Position numbers and translations under genes: made by a program | In this document: one piece after another, positions 36,048 through 48,689 of the stretch | How the letters are laid out: every line of letters starts with the position of its first letter | Numbering within the stretch: the stretch's first letter is position 1 | The notes under the pieces: model-generated | What the model was told of the DNA's origin: nothing | Database searches by the model: none | Seen by the model: the letters and a program-made list of their open reading frames with translations, nothing else | Assembly: GCA_028554755.1 (NCBI GenBank) | Contig: JAPTOF010000002.1 | Location: forward strand, 10,961,001 to 11,025,000 | Direction: 5' to 3' | Length of the DNA: 64,000 bases | DNA from: Cordia subcordata | Lineage: Eukaryota; Streptophyta; Magnoliopsida; Boraginales; Cordiaceae

Positions 36048-36960
36048 TGTTAGGAAAATCGAGTACACATGCTCACACACATCAATGCACAGCAAAAGCA
36101 CACATAAAACCACATAACATTTTTTATATGGTTCGTGCCCTCTGTCTACACCAATGATCTCCCTCTAAGATAAAATCCACTATTCAAGAATAACGGATGT
36201 TACAGTTTTTGCATGGAGAGAACTCTAACGAAAAAAAACCCTCCTATTCAGCTTTTCTAGCAAAAGCACGAAAACTCTCTCTAATGCTTTCAGGCTCTCT
36301 TATCTATAACTCCATGGAGTGTGGCCCCTAAGGCACATCAATACAAGTTAAAAGACCATATATTTATATGACATTAAACCTAATCCCTTCAGATTTAGGA
36401 ATCCTATTTCCATTTTAAATTTGGGCTTCTACTTGTTTTCTAATTTGTATGGGCTTGAACTTTGAGCCACAATCTCACAGATTCCTTTCTTGGTGAAAAG
36501 TCTGAAACTTTTTTGCCACAACTGGAACCTTTTCATAGTCTTCATGCTCGAGCTCTCACTTGACAGCATTCTTCACAGTAATGGTTACCAAAACCTTCTA
36601 GCAGATTCGCAGAGTTATTACCAGTATCTCCCTCCATGTCATCTAACCTTAACCTCTCAAGGTTCTCTGTACCCTCCCTTGACATTGGGCATCACAGACG
36701 TGGTCTTCTCTTCAACAATAGCACTTCATATCAAGTGTCTAGCTAGGACTCTTATTGTTCAGTAACGCGGACTTTCCTCGGACAACTTCTCCCTTTAATT
36801 GAACCTCCTTTAGCTAGTGGTTCATCCCCTTTGGACTTATTCTTTTTTGCTCAACAAATTCTCTCTATCTTGTATGAACGTCCTTGCACTAGAATCTCTC
36901 ATGATCTATGAGTTATTAGATGTCATGCTTCTAATAAGGTATGTATGTGTTTTTATCGAA
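36048..36960 (-). mobile_element. copia-type LTR and internal remnant in unit 1
   Basis: Starts TGTTAGGAAAATCG within the gypsy relic and runs about 430 bp to around 36478, with the motif atggttcg.gccctctgtctac. It is followed by attcctttcttggtg, the complement of a polypurine tract, as in the element at 42140. About 480 bp of noncoding internal sequence follows. No second LTR is seen. The whole piece is repeated in unit 2 (about 40388-41275). Confidence 0.5.
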
Positions 36961-37668
36961 TTTTCCTTTTGTCATTAATCATAATTTGTTTGATAGGATT
37001 TACTTATATACATATAGTGCATGTTTCAAATTTAGGAAATAATGTGTAAATAATTCATACATTAGTTAAAACTATAAATAAATCCAAATTGTCTTATTCA
37101 ACTCTTAGTCTATAACTTCTAATTACAAACTACACTTTGGTTTCATATAAGTTTAAATAACTAACTACATAAGATGTATCTCGTACATCATATTGATATA
37201 ACACTAGTAGTTATGAATTTCAAGCATGCCCAATTTTGTTTGAGATCACCTTGAATCTTTGAGCACATCCCTAAAACCCGTTCAAGAAACCCCACAACTT
37301 TTCCTTCTATCAATTTAATTCCTACTTTAACTGCAAGAAGTTATGTTTTAGTGGTATGTTTTTCGTTTCAATGTGAAAGATCCTGAAATTAATTCTGTTA
37401 CAATTTAGTGGTTTGGTTCTTTGTTTTAGTGTGAGAGGTCTTAAGGTCAATTCTATTATAGTTTAGCGGTGTATGTTTGTTTTAAACAATCCTGCAATTA
37501 ATAATCCCATGTTTTCCGACTCTCCATATTGTTGCTTCTCCTACATATACTTCAAACCCAAGTCACGCTTAACACTCTATTTTGTTCTCTTTCATAAATT
37601 AATTCAAAAAGAATCACCAAAAACAAACCTATACTTTGCAAACATCTTGTATTGCAAGCTTTGCCAAG

Positions 37669-37905
37669 ATGGGAAAAAGGTCTCTAATTACTCTATCATT
37701 TGTCTTTCTCTTCATATTAATGGCTGATCATTGTCATCATCATTATGCTCATGCTGCAGAAGACACAGAATCTACCAACTTTAAGCATGTGGATGTGCCA
37801 CCAGCTCAGAGCAATTCTCCGAACACTTTCTATCAATCCATGCCTAAAGGAGCACCTGTGCCACCTTCAGGGCCTTCGCCTAGGCACAACAATGAAGGCT
37901 TGTAA
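37669..37905 (+). CDS. IDL: IDA-like (IDL) secreted peptide precursor, copy 2
   Basis: 78 residues, the same length as copy 1 and with the same C-terminal motif PKGAPVPPSGPSPRHN plus NEGL. The signal peptide (MGKRSLITLSFVFLFILM) is identical; the His-rich stretch reads HCHHHYAH. Differences from copy 1 fall mainly in the spacer (SSKFKP versus STNFKH; PSQ versus PAQ), so the mature peptide is conserved while the linker drifts, a sign of functional constraint. An in-frame upstream ATG at 37636 is again possible. A 31-bp exact tandem duplication (37884-37945) covers the last codons and the stop; the first stop is in place, so the protein is unchanged. Confidence 0.88.
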   Translation: MGKRSLITLSFVFLFILMADHCHHHYAHAAEDTESTNFKHVDVPPAQSNSPNTFYQSMPKGAPVPPSGPSPRHNNEGL

Positions 37906-37945
37906 AAGCAAACAGCACAACAATGAAGGCTTGTAAAAGCAAACA
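37884..37945 (+). repeat. 31-bp perfect tandem duplication across the IDL2 stop codon
   Basis: The unit starts gcacaacaatgaaggcttgt and occurs twice with no differences. It is absent from copies 1 and 3. It places a second, unused copy of the last codons and stop in the 3' UTR. Confidence 0.9.
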
Positions 37946-39459
37946 ACAGCAGTTTCAATGATGAAGGCATCACGCAACAAAGTCTAAAAGCCAAATAAAA
38001 GTCACCCATTTTTTCTTCTAAGTTAGAAGCATTTAGCTTATAAATGTGAGTATGACCATATATATATTAGGCATTTTTTAAAAGATTAAGCATATTAATA
38101 AAGTTATATCGTCTCAGGATAATATATATATATATATATATATATATAAGCTCAATAAGCCATTTTAATGGCTTACTTTTGTATAAAGGGTGGGGGTAAA
38201 TTCACAGGACCCTTTTTATTTTGGGTTCTAAATTGTTTTGGGTTTTTGAAGATGCCCTCAAATCAACCATATATATATTGTACGTTGAGGAAATACTAAT
38301 GGAAGTGTTTCTTTAATTGTTGTTCTTTAATTTCATTTCATTATATTTGGAGAAAGCACTTTGAATTTTTATATGAATTTGAGATATTGTGATATTCTTA
38401 CTATCAGCTTTCAGTTTTGGAAAACAACAAAGAACGTTTACCACGCACTTTGCTTTTCATCATTTTTTATTCAAGCAATTGACGTTTTAGTGTTACAATT
38501 TGACCTTGATAATGCTAATGTATGCACGCTTAAATTACTGATTAAAAAAAAAAAAGTCTTTCCTGACATTAAATTCTCATTTTGATAAAAAGCGAAAAAT
38601 TCCAAATTAAAGTTCATAATGGTACCTAATGTTTGATCAGGTCAATTTTGTATCACCAAAAGCTTATGCTATGATGTTTAAGCATGACATAACAAATCAA
38701 TATTTTGTCCACTGAAAATTAATTGACTCGGATATAAAAAATAATGTAATGTGATCCCAGGTTTCACTCCAATGCAATAAATAAGTTCACACGTCAATTC
38801 TACGTGCTAGCCTATCTAAGACTGCCACGTGAAATTAGTAGCAATTTTGTTTTTATTTTTTCTTGATACCATCAGTATTGACTTGTCAGCTCATTGCACT
38901 TAACTGCCTAAAAGATATAGACCCCTAATAACACTAGTAGTAAATTTATAAATTTTATAAAGAACCAATATATATAGAATTGAAATATTATTAAAGAAAT
39001 CTTAAATAATCCCTGCATGCCTTTACTGACTAGCTGATCGGTAGCATAGCGGTATACGACAAGATGAACTAGTAAGCTCACTAGTCTTATTGGTCAAAGG
39101 GACCAATCGACTGATTGATCAACCCCAAAGGAAATATCTTCACCGCCTCAAGTAGTTGACCGACCTGCCACAATATTTTGTCTGTTAAGACAATTTAAGG
39201 GCAGCCTTCTATTAATAGTGGCACCTGTTCGAGTTCATACATTAGAGTGTCTATTTATAGGCGTGTCAAAAGTTTTCCAAGGCGAAAAATACATCAAAAA
39301 TTCCCTCAATTTATGCAACTCAATTTGTCTCTAACATAAAATTATGAAATTATACATATTTACTTTGGGTCTAAAAAACTAATTCACCCATTATATTTTA
39401 TTTTAAACAAAATTTAGCTAATTTTACCTTTATATCCCTTACCAATATAAAGTCATCTA

Positions 39460-40387
39460 CAGCTCAAATTCGACCATCACCTGCTGAAATTTGTTTGCAG
39501 AACAATTCTTATATGTCACTCATTATCCTCTTGACTTCTAGAATAAACTAAAATATCATCTATAAACATAACCACAAATTGGTCCAGAAATAGCTTGAAA
39601 ACTTAGTTCATGAGATCCATAAATGTGGTAGGAGCATTTGTTAATCCAAAAGTATTACCACAAATTCATAATGACCATGTCGAGTCTTAAAAGCAATCTT
39701 AGGTATATCTTCTTCCTTAATTCTTAATTGGTGGTATCTAGACCTCAAGTCTATTTTTGAGAAAACTTTTGCACCATTGATCAAATAGTTCATCTATCCG
39801 TGGCAAAGGATATTTAATTCTTCACTATGACCTTGTTAAGCTCCCTATCGTCAATCATAATCTCATGCTCCAATCTTTCTTTTTAACAAATAGTACTGGA
39901 GTTTCCCAAAGGGACATACTAAGGCAAATTTTACCTTTTGCTCAGAGCTTTTGGAGTTGTACCTTCAACTCTTTTTAGTTTTGTTGGAGCCATCCTATAT
40001 GGGCCTTAGAAATCGGTCTTATGCTAGGAATTAGCTCAATCTCATTGGAGGTAAGCTAGGAATATCTTCTGGAAGGACGTGTGGAAATTCCTTGACTATT
40101 CGGGATGTCCTCTAATTTGGGTTTCCCAACCTTAGAATTCATTATGCATGTCAAGTATCTTATGTAACATTTCCATAAGTGCATTTTTAACGTAGAAATA
40201 ACTTGTACAGAGGAAAGATTTCTTCTACTGAATTCAAACTCAAGCTCTCCAGGTACTTTGAATGACATTTTTTGAGTAATAGTCTACTGAATCTGATACC
40301 CAGCTAGCCAGTCTGTTCCTAGTATAGCATCAAAATCGTTCATCTCTAACCTTATAAGACTAAGAGGCAAATCTTTATCGTTTATGG
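39460..40387 (-). pseudogene. Ty3/gypsy pol relic in array unit 2
   Basis: Better preserved than its partner in unit 1. The retropepsin segment reads LEMNDFDAILGTDWLAGYQ (about 40350-40295) and the RT block VVMFIDDILVYSRS keeps both aspartates (about 39580-39530). Stops elsewhere make it inactive. It is colinear with 35090-36047. Confidence 0.82.
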
Positions 40388-41275
40388 TAATCGTAAAGAA
40401 AATTGAGCATGCACGCGTCAATGCACAGCAGAAGCACACATTAAAACACACAATATTTTTTACATGGTTCAGTCCTCTGCCTACATCAATCATCTCTCTC
40501 TGGGATAAAATCCATTATTCAAGAATAACAGGTGTTACAATTTTTGCATGAAGAGAACTCTAACAAAAAAACCCTGCCACTTGGCTTTTCTAGCAAAACT
40601 AAAAAAAACTTTCTCTAATACTCTCAGGCACTCTCGTATACATCCCCACGGGGTATGGCCCCTAAGGTACACCAATACAAGCTAGGAGACCCTATATTTA
40701 TATGACACTAATCCTAATCCCTTTAGGTGTAGGAATCCTATTTCCACTTTGAATTTGGGCTTCTACTTGTTTTCTAATTTGTATGAGCTTGGATTTTGAG
40801 TCATAACCCAAAAAATTCCTCTCTTAACGAAAAGTCTAAAGCTTTTTTACCACAACTAGAACCTTTTCACTGTCTTCATACTAAAGTCCTCACTTGACAG
40901 CATTTTTCATGGTAATGGCTACCAAAACATCCTAGCAAGTTCATGGAGTTATCACCAACATCCCTCTCAATGTCATTTAACCTCAACCTCTCAAGGTTCT
41001 TCGCATCCTTCCTCAACACTGGGCATCACACACATGGTCTTCTCTTCAACAACAACACTCCATATGAAGTGTCTGACTAGGACTCTGATTGTTTTGCTAC
41101 GTGGACTTTTCTCGCACAACTTCTCCCTCCAATTGAACCTCCTTTAGCTAGTGCTTTATCCCCTCTAGACTTATTCTCTTTTTCTCACCAAATTCTCTCT
41201 CTCGTATGAACATCCTTGCACGAGAGTCTCTCATGATCTATAAGTTATTAAATGTCATGCTTCTAATAAGGTATA
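40388..41275 (-). mobile_element. copia-type LTR and internal remnant in unit 2
   Basis: Colinear counterpart of 36048-36960. The LTR-like part ends near 40815, before aattcctctcttaacg. Noncoding. Confidence 0.5.
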
Positions 41276-42139
41276 TTTGTTTTCTTATTGCATTTTCCTT
41301 CTATCATTAATCACAAATTATTTGATAAGATTTACTTTATATACATATAGTGCATGTTTCAAATTTAGGAAATAGTGCGTAAATAATTCATACATTAGTT
41401 AAAACTATAAATAAATCCAAATTGTCTTATTCAATTTTTAGTCTATAACTTCTAATTACAAGCTACACTTTGGTTTCATATAAGTTTAAATAACTAACTA
41501 CATAAGATGTATCCCGTACATCATACAGGTATAACAATAATAGTTCCTGAAATTTCAATCATGTCCAATTTTGTTTGAGATCACCTTGTATCTCTAAGCA
41601 CATCCCTAAAAACCCGTTCAAGAAACCTTACAACTTTTTTCTTCTATCCATTTAATTCCTACTTTAACTGCAAGAAGTTATGTTTTAATGGTATGTATTT
41701 CGTTTCGATGTGAAAGATCCTAAAATCAATTCTGTTATAATTTAGTGGTATGGTTCTTTGTTTTAGTGTAAGAGGTCTCAAGGTCAATTCTGTTATAGTT
41801 TAACTGTGTATGTTCGTTTTAAACAATCCTACAATTAATAATCCCATGTTTTTCGACTTTCCATATTGTTGCTTCTCCTACATATACTTCAAATCCAAGT
41901 CACCCAAAACACTCTTATTTTGTTTCTTTTCTTTCATAACTTAATTCAAACAAATCATTAAAAAAAAACCTACATTTACTTTGTATCAGTTACAATTTGT
42001 GTTGCAAGCTTGACAACATGGGCAAAAGGCCTCTAATCACTCTAGCATTGGTCTTTATCGTCATATTAATGGTTGATCGTCATCGTCATGCTCATGCTGT
42101 AGAAGACAAACAATCTTCCAATTTGAAGCCTGTGGATAT

Positions 42140-42494
42140 TATTGGAAGGATCATACACATAGATACATAGAAAACAAAGACAATAAATACATATAACGCA
42201 GCGGAAGTAACATAACACAGAAGCACACAAGATTTTAACGTAATTCGGCTAAGGCCTACATCCACGGAGTAATTCTCTATTACTCAAAAGAAATAATGTC
42301 TCTGTGATCATACATGGTATACCCACCTTATAGTGTGTGACAACTAAACTCATGGTAGAAAGTCTTATTTATAAAACACATATGATAATCCTATTTGGAT
42401 TAGGAATTCTATAATCTAAAATACTTTTATTCTTATTGACTTCCTATTTCCTCCAATATTCAATTCGACTTGGAATTCAAGTTATACTCTAACA
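42140..42494 (-). repeat. 3' LTR of the TRIM-like element
   Basis: Starts tattggaagg and ends ctctaaca before attcctccc. Pairs with 43270-43623. Confidence 0.85.
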
Positions 42495-43269
42495 AATTCC
42501 TCCCTTGATGAGAAATTCCAAGCATTGAACCCTTAATCAACATCTTCAAAATTCAATACTTCAACAGGTAGATGGAATTTGACATTTTTGTCTTCAAATT
42601 GAATTTGTGACATCAAAAATCCTCCCTTAAACACAAAACAATACTAGACCATTCTTAAGATCCAATTCTCCAAACTACTCAAGCTCATCAATTCCATCAT
42701 CTACGCATCACACTTGATCACGAACCATTAGATTACAATTCCGAGAACATGTAACAGTCTAGAGCGCACGATCAAACCATATCCTTCTGGTTGTCTTCTC
42801 ACTGCTTCGTTGTCAATCTCTCTTGATGAATCTTTTTGCAACGTTAAGCTTTGGAGTCTCTGATGATGTATTCATCTTCTTTGATGTGTTGTTGCTTCAT
42901 CTCCTGCAAAGTGTCAATGACGATCTTGTTCGCCAATAACACCCTTACACAGCATCAACTACACTTTTTTCTGCCATAGGTATTCTTGAACCTACCACAT
43001 TATTCCTGGCACAAGTATACTTGAACCTACACCGACTTTGTCGTAGTTTTGCCTTCTCCTTTAGTGTCGTTATCTTTTGATAAATCACAGAGACATATCA
43101 GATAACTCAACTCAGGTGCATTAGTCATTATGCACCTTGCCATACTCCTTAACTATTTTGTTTAATTACTCTGGCGCAGCAACGACTGCTAAGCACACCA
43201 TGGCAACAACTTTCTGACGACATCTTCAATTGCCATATCTATGTACAGTCCCAGACTCTAATATCACAT

Positions 43270-43623
43270 TATTGGAAGGATCGTATACATAGATACATAA
43301 GAAACAAAAGCAATAAATATATATAGCAGAGTAAAAGTAATATAGCACAGAAACACACAAGATTTTAACGTGGTTCGACTAAAGCCTACGTCTACAGAGT
43401 AATTCTCTATTACTCAAAAGAAATAATTTTTTGTGATCATACATGGTACACCCGCCTTATAATGTGTGACAACTAAACTCATGGCAGAATATCCTATTTA
43501 TAAAATACATTTGCTAATCCTATTTGGATTAAAAATTCTATAACCTAAAGTACTTTTATTCTTATTGATTTCCTATTTCTTTCAATATTTAATTGGACTT
43601 GAAATTCAAATCCGACTCTAGCA
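43270..43623 (-). repeat. 5' LTR of the TRIM-like element
   Basis: Starts tattggaagg and ends ctctagca directly before the resumed IDL coding sequence at 43624. Lies beside the primer-binding site. Confidence 0.85.
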
Positions 43624-43886
43624 TGTGCCACCAGCTCAGAGCAATTCTCTAAAGACTGTCAATCAATCCGTGCCTAAAGGAGCACCTCTGCCACCTTCAG
43701 CGCCATCGCCTAGCCACAACAATGATGGCTTGTAAAAAGCACACACCAGCAATTTCCATGATGAAGGCGTCATGCAACAAAGTCTAAAAGCCAAACAAAA
43801 GTCATACCCACTTTTTCTTCTTTCTTTAAAGTTAGAAGTATTTGGCTTGTAAATGTGAGTATATATATGCATATATATAAGTATTT

Positions 43887-43920
<34 letters not shown>

Positions 43921-45035
43921 CTATATATATTATAAAGTATTTATATATATTCTCAGGATAATATATATTTAGCATTGACTTATTAGCTCAATAAGCCATT
44001 TTAATGGCATACTTTTCGTATAAAGGGTTTTGGGTTCTAAATTGTTTTGGGTTTTGTGAAGATGCCCTCAAATCAATAATATATATGTTGTATGTTAAAG
44101 AAAAACAAATGAAGTGTTTCTTTTGTTTTCTTTAATTTCATTTCATTTTTTTCTTTTTTCATTAAATTACCGAGGACCTCATGTTTAAGAAAGATAATCT
44201 AAACTACTTAAACTATCCCTTAATTCCTAAATTCATATCATTATATTTGGAAAAGACGTTTTGAATTTTTTATACGTTTTCCAAATGTCATGATATTATT
44301 ACCGTCAGCTTTTGGTTTGGGAAAACAGCAAGAACGTTTATTACAGGCATTTGACTTTTCATGATTTTTCATTCAAGTAAAATTTACGTTTTATTGTAAC
44401 AATTTGACCTTGATAATGCTAATGTATGCATGCTTAAATTATTGATAGAAAAAGAAAAAGTCTTTCGTGATATTAAATTCTCATTTGAGAAAAAAAAAAC
44501 AAAAAAATCCAAAAGTTCATAATGGTACCTAATGTTTGATCAGGTCAATTTTGTGTCACCTAAAGATAATGCTATGATGTTTAAGCATGACATAACAAAT
44601 CAATATTTTGTTCATTGAAAATTAACTGACTACGATATATATAAAATAAATGTAATGGGATCCCAGGCTACATTTCAACACAATCAATAAGTTGGCACGT
44701 CCATTCTACGTACTAACTTATCTACGACTGCCATGTGAAACTAGTAGCAATATTGGTTTCATTTTTCTGATACCACCTATATTAACCTATCAAAACGTTA
44801 AACCTAACTAATCTAAAATGATTAACATGACAATGCTAAACTTAAAAATCTCACAGAGAATCAGTATATATACTCTATAGAACCAGGGCATTGTTAAAAA
44901 TGATTTTCAAAAGTCAGTACTGTATGCTTTTACTAGCGACCAATTACTTAATCAGTAGAATTGTGATATATAGTCCGATAAATTGACGCAATGAACTCAC
45001 CGGTTCTGTTGGTCGAAGGAACCAATCAACTGGTT

Positions 45036-47945
45036 GTATGAGTGAGTGTATTTTGGTTACTTTCCGAAAATCGAAGAGGAACCGAACCAAAAAAATTTCG
45101 GTTCAGTTTCGATTAACAAAATTTTAATATTTCGATGTTCAATTTCGATTCCAGTTATCTTTCAAAAATTTCGATTATTAACTGAAATAACTGAATTAAT
45201 GATGCTATGTAGTTTTAGTACTTCATGTTTATAGACTAGTCTTAGCCTTTAATTTAAATTCGTCATACATATAAACCCCAAAAATAATAACAACAGCACT
45301 TTTAAGAATAAACTCAAATTTTTAAGTGAATGAAGTCTGAATGAAGAAGATGTCGGATGAAGAACAAATTCTAAACTAAAGTGTGAAGAACTAAAAAAAA
45401 AAAAAAAACTCAAATTTTGATGCCTTCAACTTCGAAAAGACAGCACAATCAATAACTCACGGTTTCAATTTATTTTTGTGAGTTTCTTTTTTCTTTTTTT
45501 AATTTTTGTGTATCTATTATTTTATTTAATACTTGTTTTAATTTCAGAAATATATTATTTGGTTGTTTTTATGTAATTTTTTTTTAAAAATTATAATTGG
45601 GGTAATTTTAAAAATTTCGAGAAGTCCTCAACAATAATAATCACGTTACATCTCTGTCATTTTCCTTTTCTCTTTTCCTTTTTTTTCTGGCCAATAGAGT
45701 ATTTTTAGATCCAAATCTGCAGCAACTGGTCAATAGCACGATTTAGGATGCAAAGAATTCCAGTGATCAACAGGTAAAAAGTACGTCCGAGACAATTTAG
45801 CAACGTAATTGAACAATTAATTGGCTGGTCAATGAACCAAACACAGACGTAAACGTGACCGAATCTCAATCTTGGAAAAGCGGAGAAAGAAAACATGACA
45901 TCAAAAAGTATCTCGAAACGAAAATTTGTACGAGTGTTAAATTATGCTATTATTATATTCTTATTTATTGGAAGTAAACAGGCGCACCGACCGTCCCACG
46001 GATTAACCAATTTTGACTTCAGCGAAGGCTGGGGAACACCTAGTGCAGGGATGGACCCAATATGAGATATTAGATAAAGCGAAATATAAAGTTAGAGAAA
46101 AGAAATTTTAATAAAATATAAAAAAGATCAAAAAGTATTAGAAGCAGCAACTAAGCTATTACTCTAGTCAAATTGAAGAGAGTAGAGACCAAAGAGTATC
46201 CTAATCCACCATCAAGATTATATAAAAACGTTCTTACTTTGTTCTCCAATTCAAAAAACGGAAAACAAAATTATGTAGAGAGAAAAGGAGAAGAAATCTT
46301 ACATGTTATCCAAAAAGAGAGTTAATTATTATTTAACTAAAATTGCATAAACCTCATCTTAGGATAGATAGAGGATACAATCAACGCCCTACTCTTCTTT
46401 ATGAATTCGCTTTCAATTAATACAATCTAAGAAAGAAGTACCTCCCCTTCCATAGGAAAAAAAAACTAAAATCGTAAAAACCAAAAATGAAGAAGATAAA
46501 CAAGAAAGGTTAATGATAAAGAGATCAATTTACAAAAATAAATTAAATTACTATTTATTAAATTAACTTTTCATTCTAAACAAATAATTATCAAATCAAT
46601 TACATGCTTATTTATCGCTCAAATTCCGTGTGTTTGATTTTCTAATTTTCGAAAATAAAACATCATTACCAATTGGTAAACTAACTTGTTGTGTATGTTT
46701 TGTGCTTTCCCCAAAGTTGGTTTTGTGCTTTCTCCAAAATTTGTACACAAATTCATCTCATAACATAAAATGGAGAAAAAAAAAAAAACAATAAAGCAAA
46801 TGAAGCATATATGTACCAACCCTATACGTAGCAGGAGCTTCCACCAGTGAAAATTAGTGGTTGAGTTGGTCGCTGATGAATTTCGTTACAACAAAAGGTC
46901 GAAACTTAAGAGTTTCTTATGATTGAGTTCCAAACAGAAGTCAAAAGCAGAGAAAAGAAAAAAAAATAAGAAAAAAGGTAGGTAAAAGAAAATTAATAGT
47001 TCAAGAATTTGACTGATCAAGGCAAATTGAAAGTGAATAAACTGTCATAAATTAAACTACGCTCTCATTCTTAGAAATACCAAGCAATTGAGAGCAATAT
47101 TGAAGTGAACAAGAATTATTGTCAGGGTGTTTTATTCAGAGTAATTTGAGTTTTTTTTCATTTTTTCAGATTTAGGTCACACGTATCACTATATATGCAG
47201 CAGTTTGCAAATGTGGCTACTTTTTGTTAAAAATTTTCTTTCTTACTTAACAAAGGACAAGAAAGAATCAGAACAATTAGGCTTTTTAACCAGTTGGCGA
47301 ATTGTTTCATTGAGGTTTCATTTTAAAAACTAATTAATCAATAGAATAAACTTTCATGCTTCTTGACATGTTATCCGAAATAGGTCTAGACCCAATTTTT
47401 CATGTTGTTTACATGTGACCTCTTTCTAACTGTAGCCCGGCTCGTGCAACCTCTAGCTCTCGGTACCTGGTTGCCATTTTTCATCATGAGTCACACGTGA
47501 GGGGTAATATTGAAATATACATTTTTCACATTTAAAAAATAAATAAATAAATTCAAATTTCAAACCCGTCATTTAAGATCTTGGACCGCCGCTCTCATTG
47601 ATCAATTAATTTCTAGAACAGAACCTCAGTAACTTTTCACACATTAAATTTATTGATTTGAATTGTTTCATCTTTAAACTAACTTAGGTCCAAACAAATA
47701 TATGAAACAACGACTTTAGTTAATTTTAAAGTCTTTTCGTTTTAATGGAGCTCAATTCACAAGAATATGAAATCTTGATTTCATTAAATTCACAACAATA
47801 CCATTTCTTAACAACTCATATTCTTTGAGAATCAAACCAATTTAAGTTTGATTGCCCTCTTGAACTTCACGCACAGTAAATTTAACATCCTGAAGTTCTA
47901 TTTGCGGAGAATTAAATAATCCCCTTCATTAAAGTCAAATTATAT
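45036..47945. other. intergenic DNA, no gene recognised
   Basis: Includes a stretch rich in ttcggtt/aaccgaa words (45060-45190) of uncertain nature, several poly-A runs and AT-rich sequence. No frame has a recognisable domain. Confidence 0.55.
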
Positions 47946-47953
47946 CAAATTAA

Positions 47954-48689
47954 GGGTCTGTTTGGACATCACAGTGTAATTACTGATAATTACAATACTT
48001 AGTAATTACACAATAATTTCAATCACATGGCATGTTTGGTCACCACGGCATAATTACACCTTAATTCTGTATGACATGTTTGGTAACACAAATGGTATTT
48101 ACACAGTTAAATAATTTAATTTTAAAAATAAATATTTATTTTTAAAATTTATATTAATGCGAACGAATATTGAAAGATGTAATTTATTAAAAATATTAAA
48201 AATAAAAATCTTATTTATTATAAAAAATAAATGTGACTAATTAAAAATATATGAATTATAAATATAAATATATGAAACTAAAAATAGTCTATTACTAATA
48301 TTTTCAATTTAAAATATTATTTATCAATAATATTATTTATTTATATTTATATATTTTGATTTATTTATTTAATACTTTTTGTTTTAATTCTATATAAATT
48401 TATTTATTTTTATAATTTATTTATTGTTAATATTTATTTTATAGTAAAAGATCTCAAATACAAAAAGAAATAAAAGAGTAGGAAAAGTTGTTAAAGAATA
48501 ATTACACAATATAATTATACCAATTTTAACCTCCTCCCATGAAAATTGGGGAGTGTAATTGAGGAAGTCCAATTACATCCAATTCACCTCTGACCAAGTA
48601 ATTACTTGATTGGACAAACACATCTTAATTGTGTAATTACTCCCAATTATACCAAAATCCAATTACAGGGTAGATTTTCAAACATGCCC
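47954..48689. mobile_element. hAT-like non-autonomous transposon
   Basis: Left end GGGTCTGTTTGGACA and right end CAAACATGCCC are imperfect inverted repeats. They are flanked by caaattaa (47946-47953) and taaattaa (48690-48697), an 8-bp duplication with one mismatch, the hAT signature. Subterminal taattacac/gtgtaatta words recur in both orientations. 736 bp and noncoding; the middle is almost pure A/T. Confidence 0.78.

Larger units (their letters stand above)
31775..37210 (+). repeat. tandem array unit 1 (IDL unit)
   Basis: First of three large direct repeats. Its start (caggcatgtccatttttg) and end (taagatgtatctcgtacatc) match those of unit 2 (37216-41545). Order within the unit: promoter minisatellite, IDL gene, downstream AT-rich DNA, gypsy relic (-), copia-type LTR and internal piece. 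It is about 1.1 kb longer than unit 2 because of two MITE insertions (33163-33441 and 33535-34337). Confidence 0.88.
37216..41545 (+). repeat. tandem array unit 2 (IDL unit)
   Basis: Direct repeat of unit 1 without the two MITEs, 4.3 kb long. Carries IDL copy 2, the gypsy relic and the copia-type LTR. An (AT)n run at 38121-38148 replaces part of the downstream region. Differences from unit 1 are scattered, so this is a diverged, not recent, duplication. Confidence 0.88.
42140..43623 (-). mobile_element. small non-autonomous LTR retrotransposon (TRIM/copia-like)
   Basis: Two LTRs of about 355 bp (42140-42494 and 43270-43623) share tattggaaggatc at the start and ctcta.ca at the end. Next to the right LTR the minus strand reads tgatattagagtctgg, a decayed copia primer-binding site. 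Next to the left LTR lies attcctcccttgatg, complement of a polypurine tract, so the element is in minus orientation. The 775-bp interior codes for nothing recognisable. The LTRs differ at perhaps one base in nine, mostly transitions. It interrupts the third IDL gene. Confidence 0.85.
42018..43735 (+). pseudogene. IDL: IDA-like peptide gene, copy 3, split by a retroelement
   Basis: The first part (42018-42139) encodes a signal peptide starting MGKRPLITLALVF, then HRHAHA and a spacer to KPVDI. The second part (from 43624 to the stop at 43733-43735) resumes at the point equivalent to VPPAQSNS and encodes a C-terminal motif close to the others, except that RHN is SHN and GPS is APS. A 1484-bp LTR element separates the halves. 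The loss of Arg in the RHN triad, which other IDA peptides need for receptor contact, shows the mature motif is also decaying. Upstream promoter repeats are retained. Confidence 0.85.
41550..45035 (+). repeat. tandem array unit 3 (partial IDL unit)
   Basis: Matches the first 2 kb of units 1 and 2 (caatcatgtccaattttg at the start; gaaggaaccaatcaactgg at the end). It lacks the gypsy and copia relics, which lie beyond the break. It is interrupted by the LTR element at 42140-43623. Confidence 0.82.

Noticed and set aside
43663..43872. 69-residue minus-strand frame
   Set aside because: Lies antisense to the second half of the broken IDL gene and its 3' flank; no domain.
45046..45234. 62-residue frame with ttcggtt repeats
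   Set aside because: Repetitive low-complexity DNA without a domain; likely a repeat fragment.
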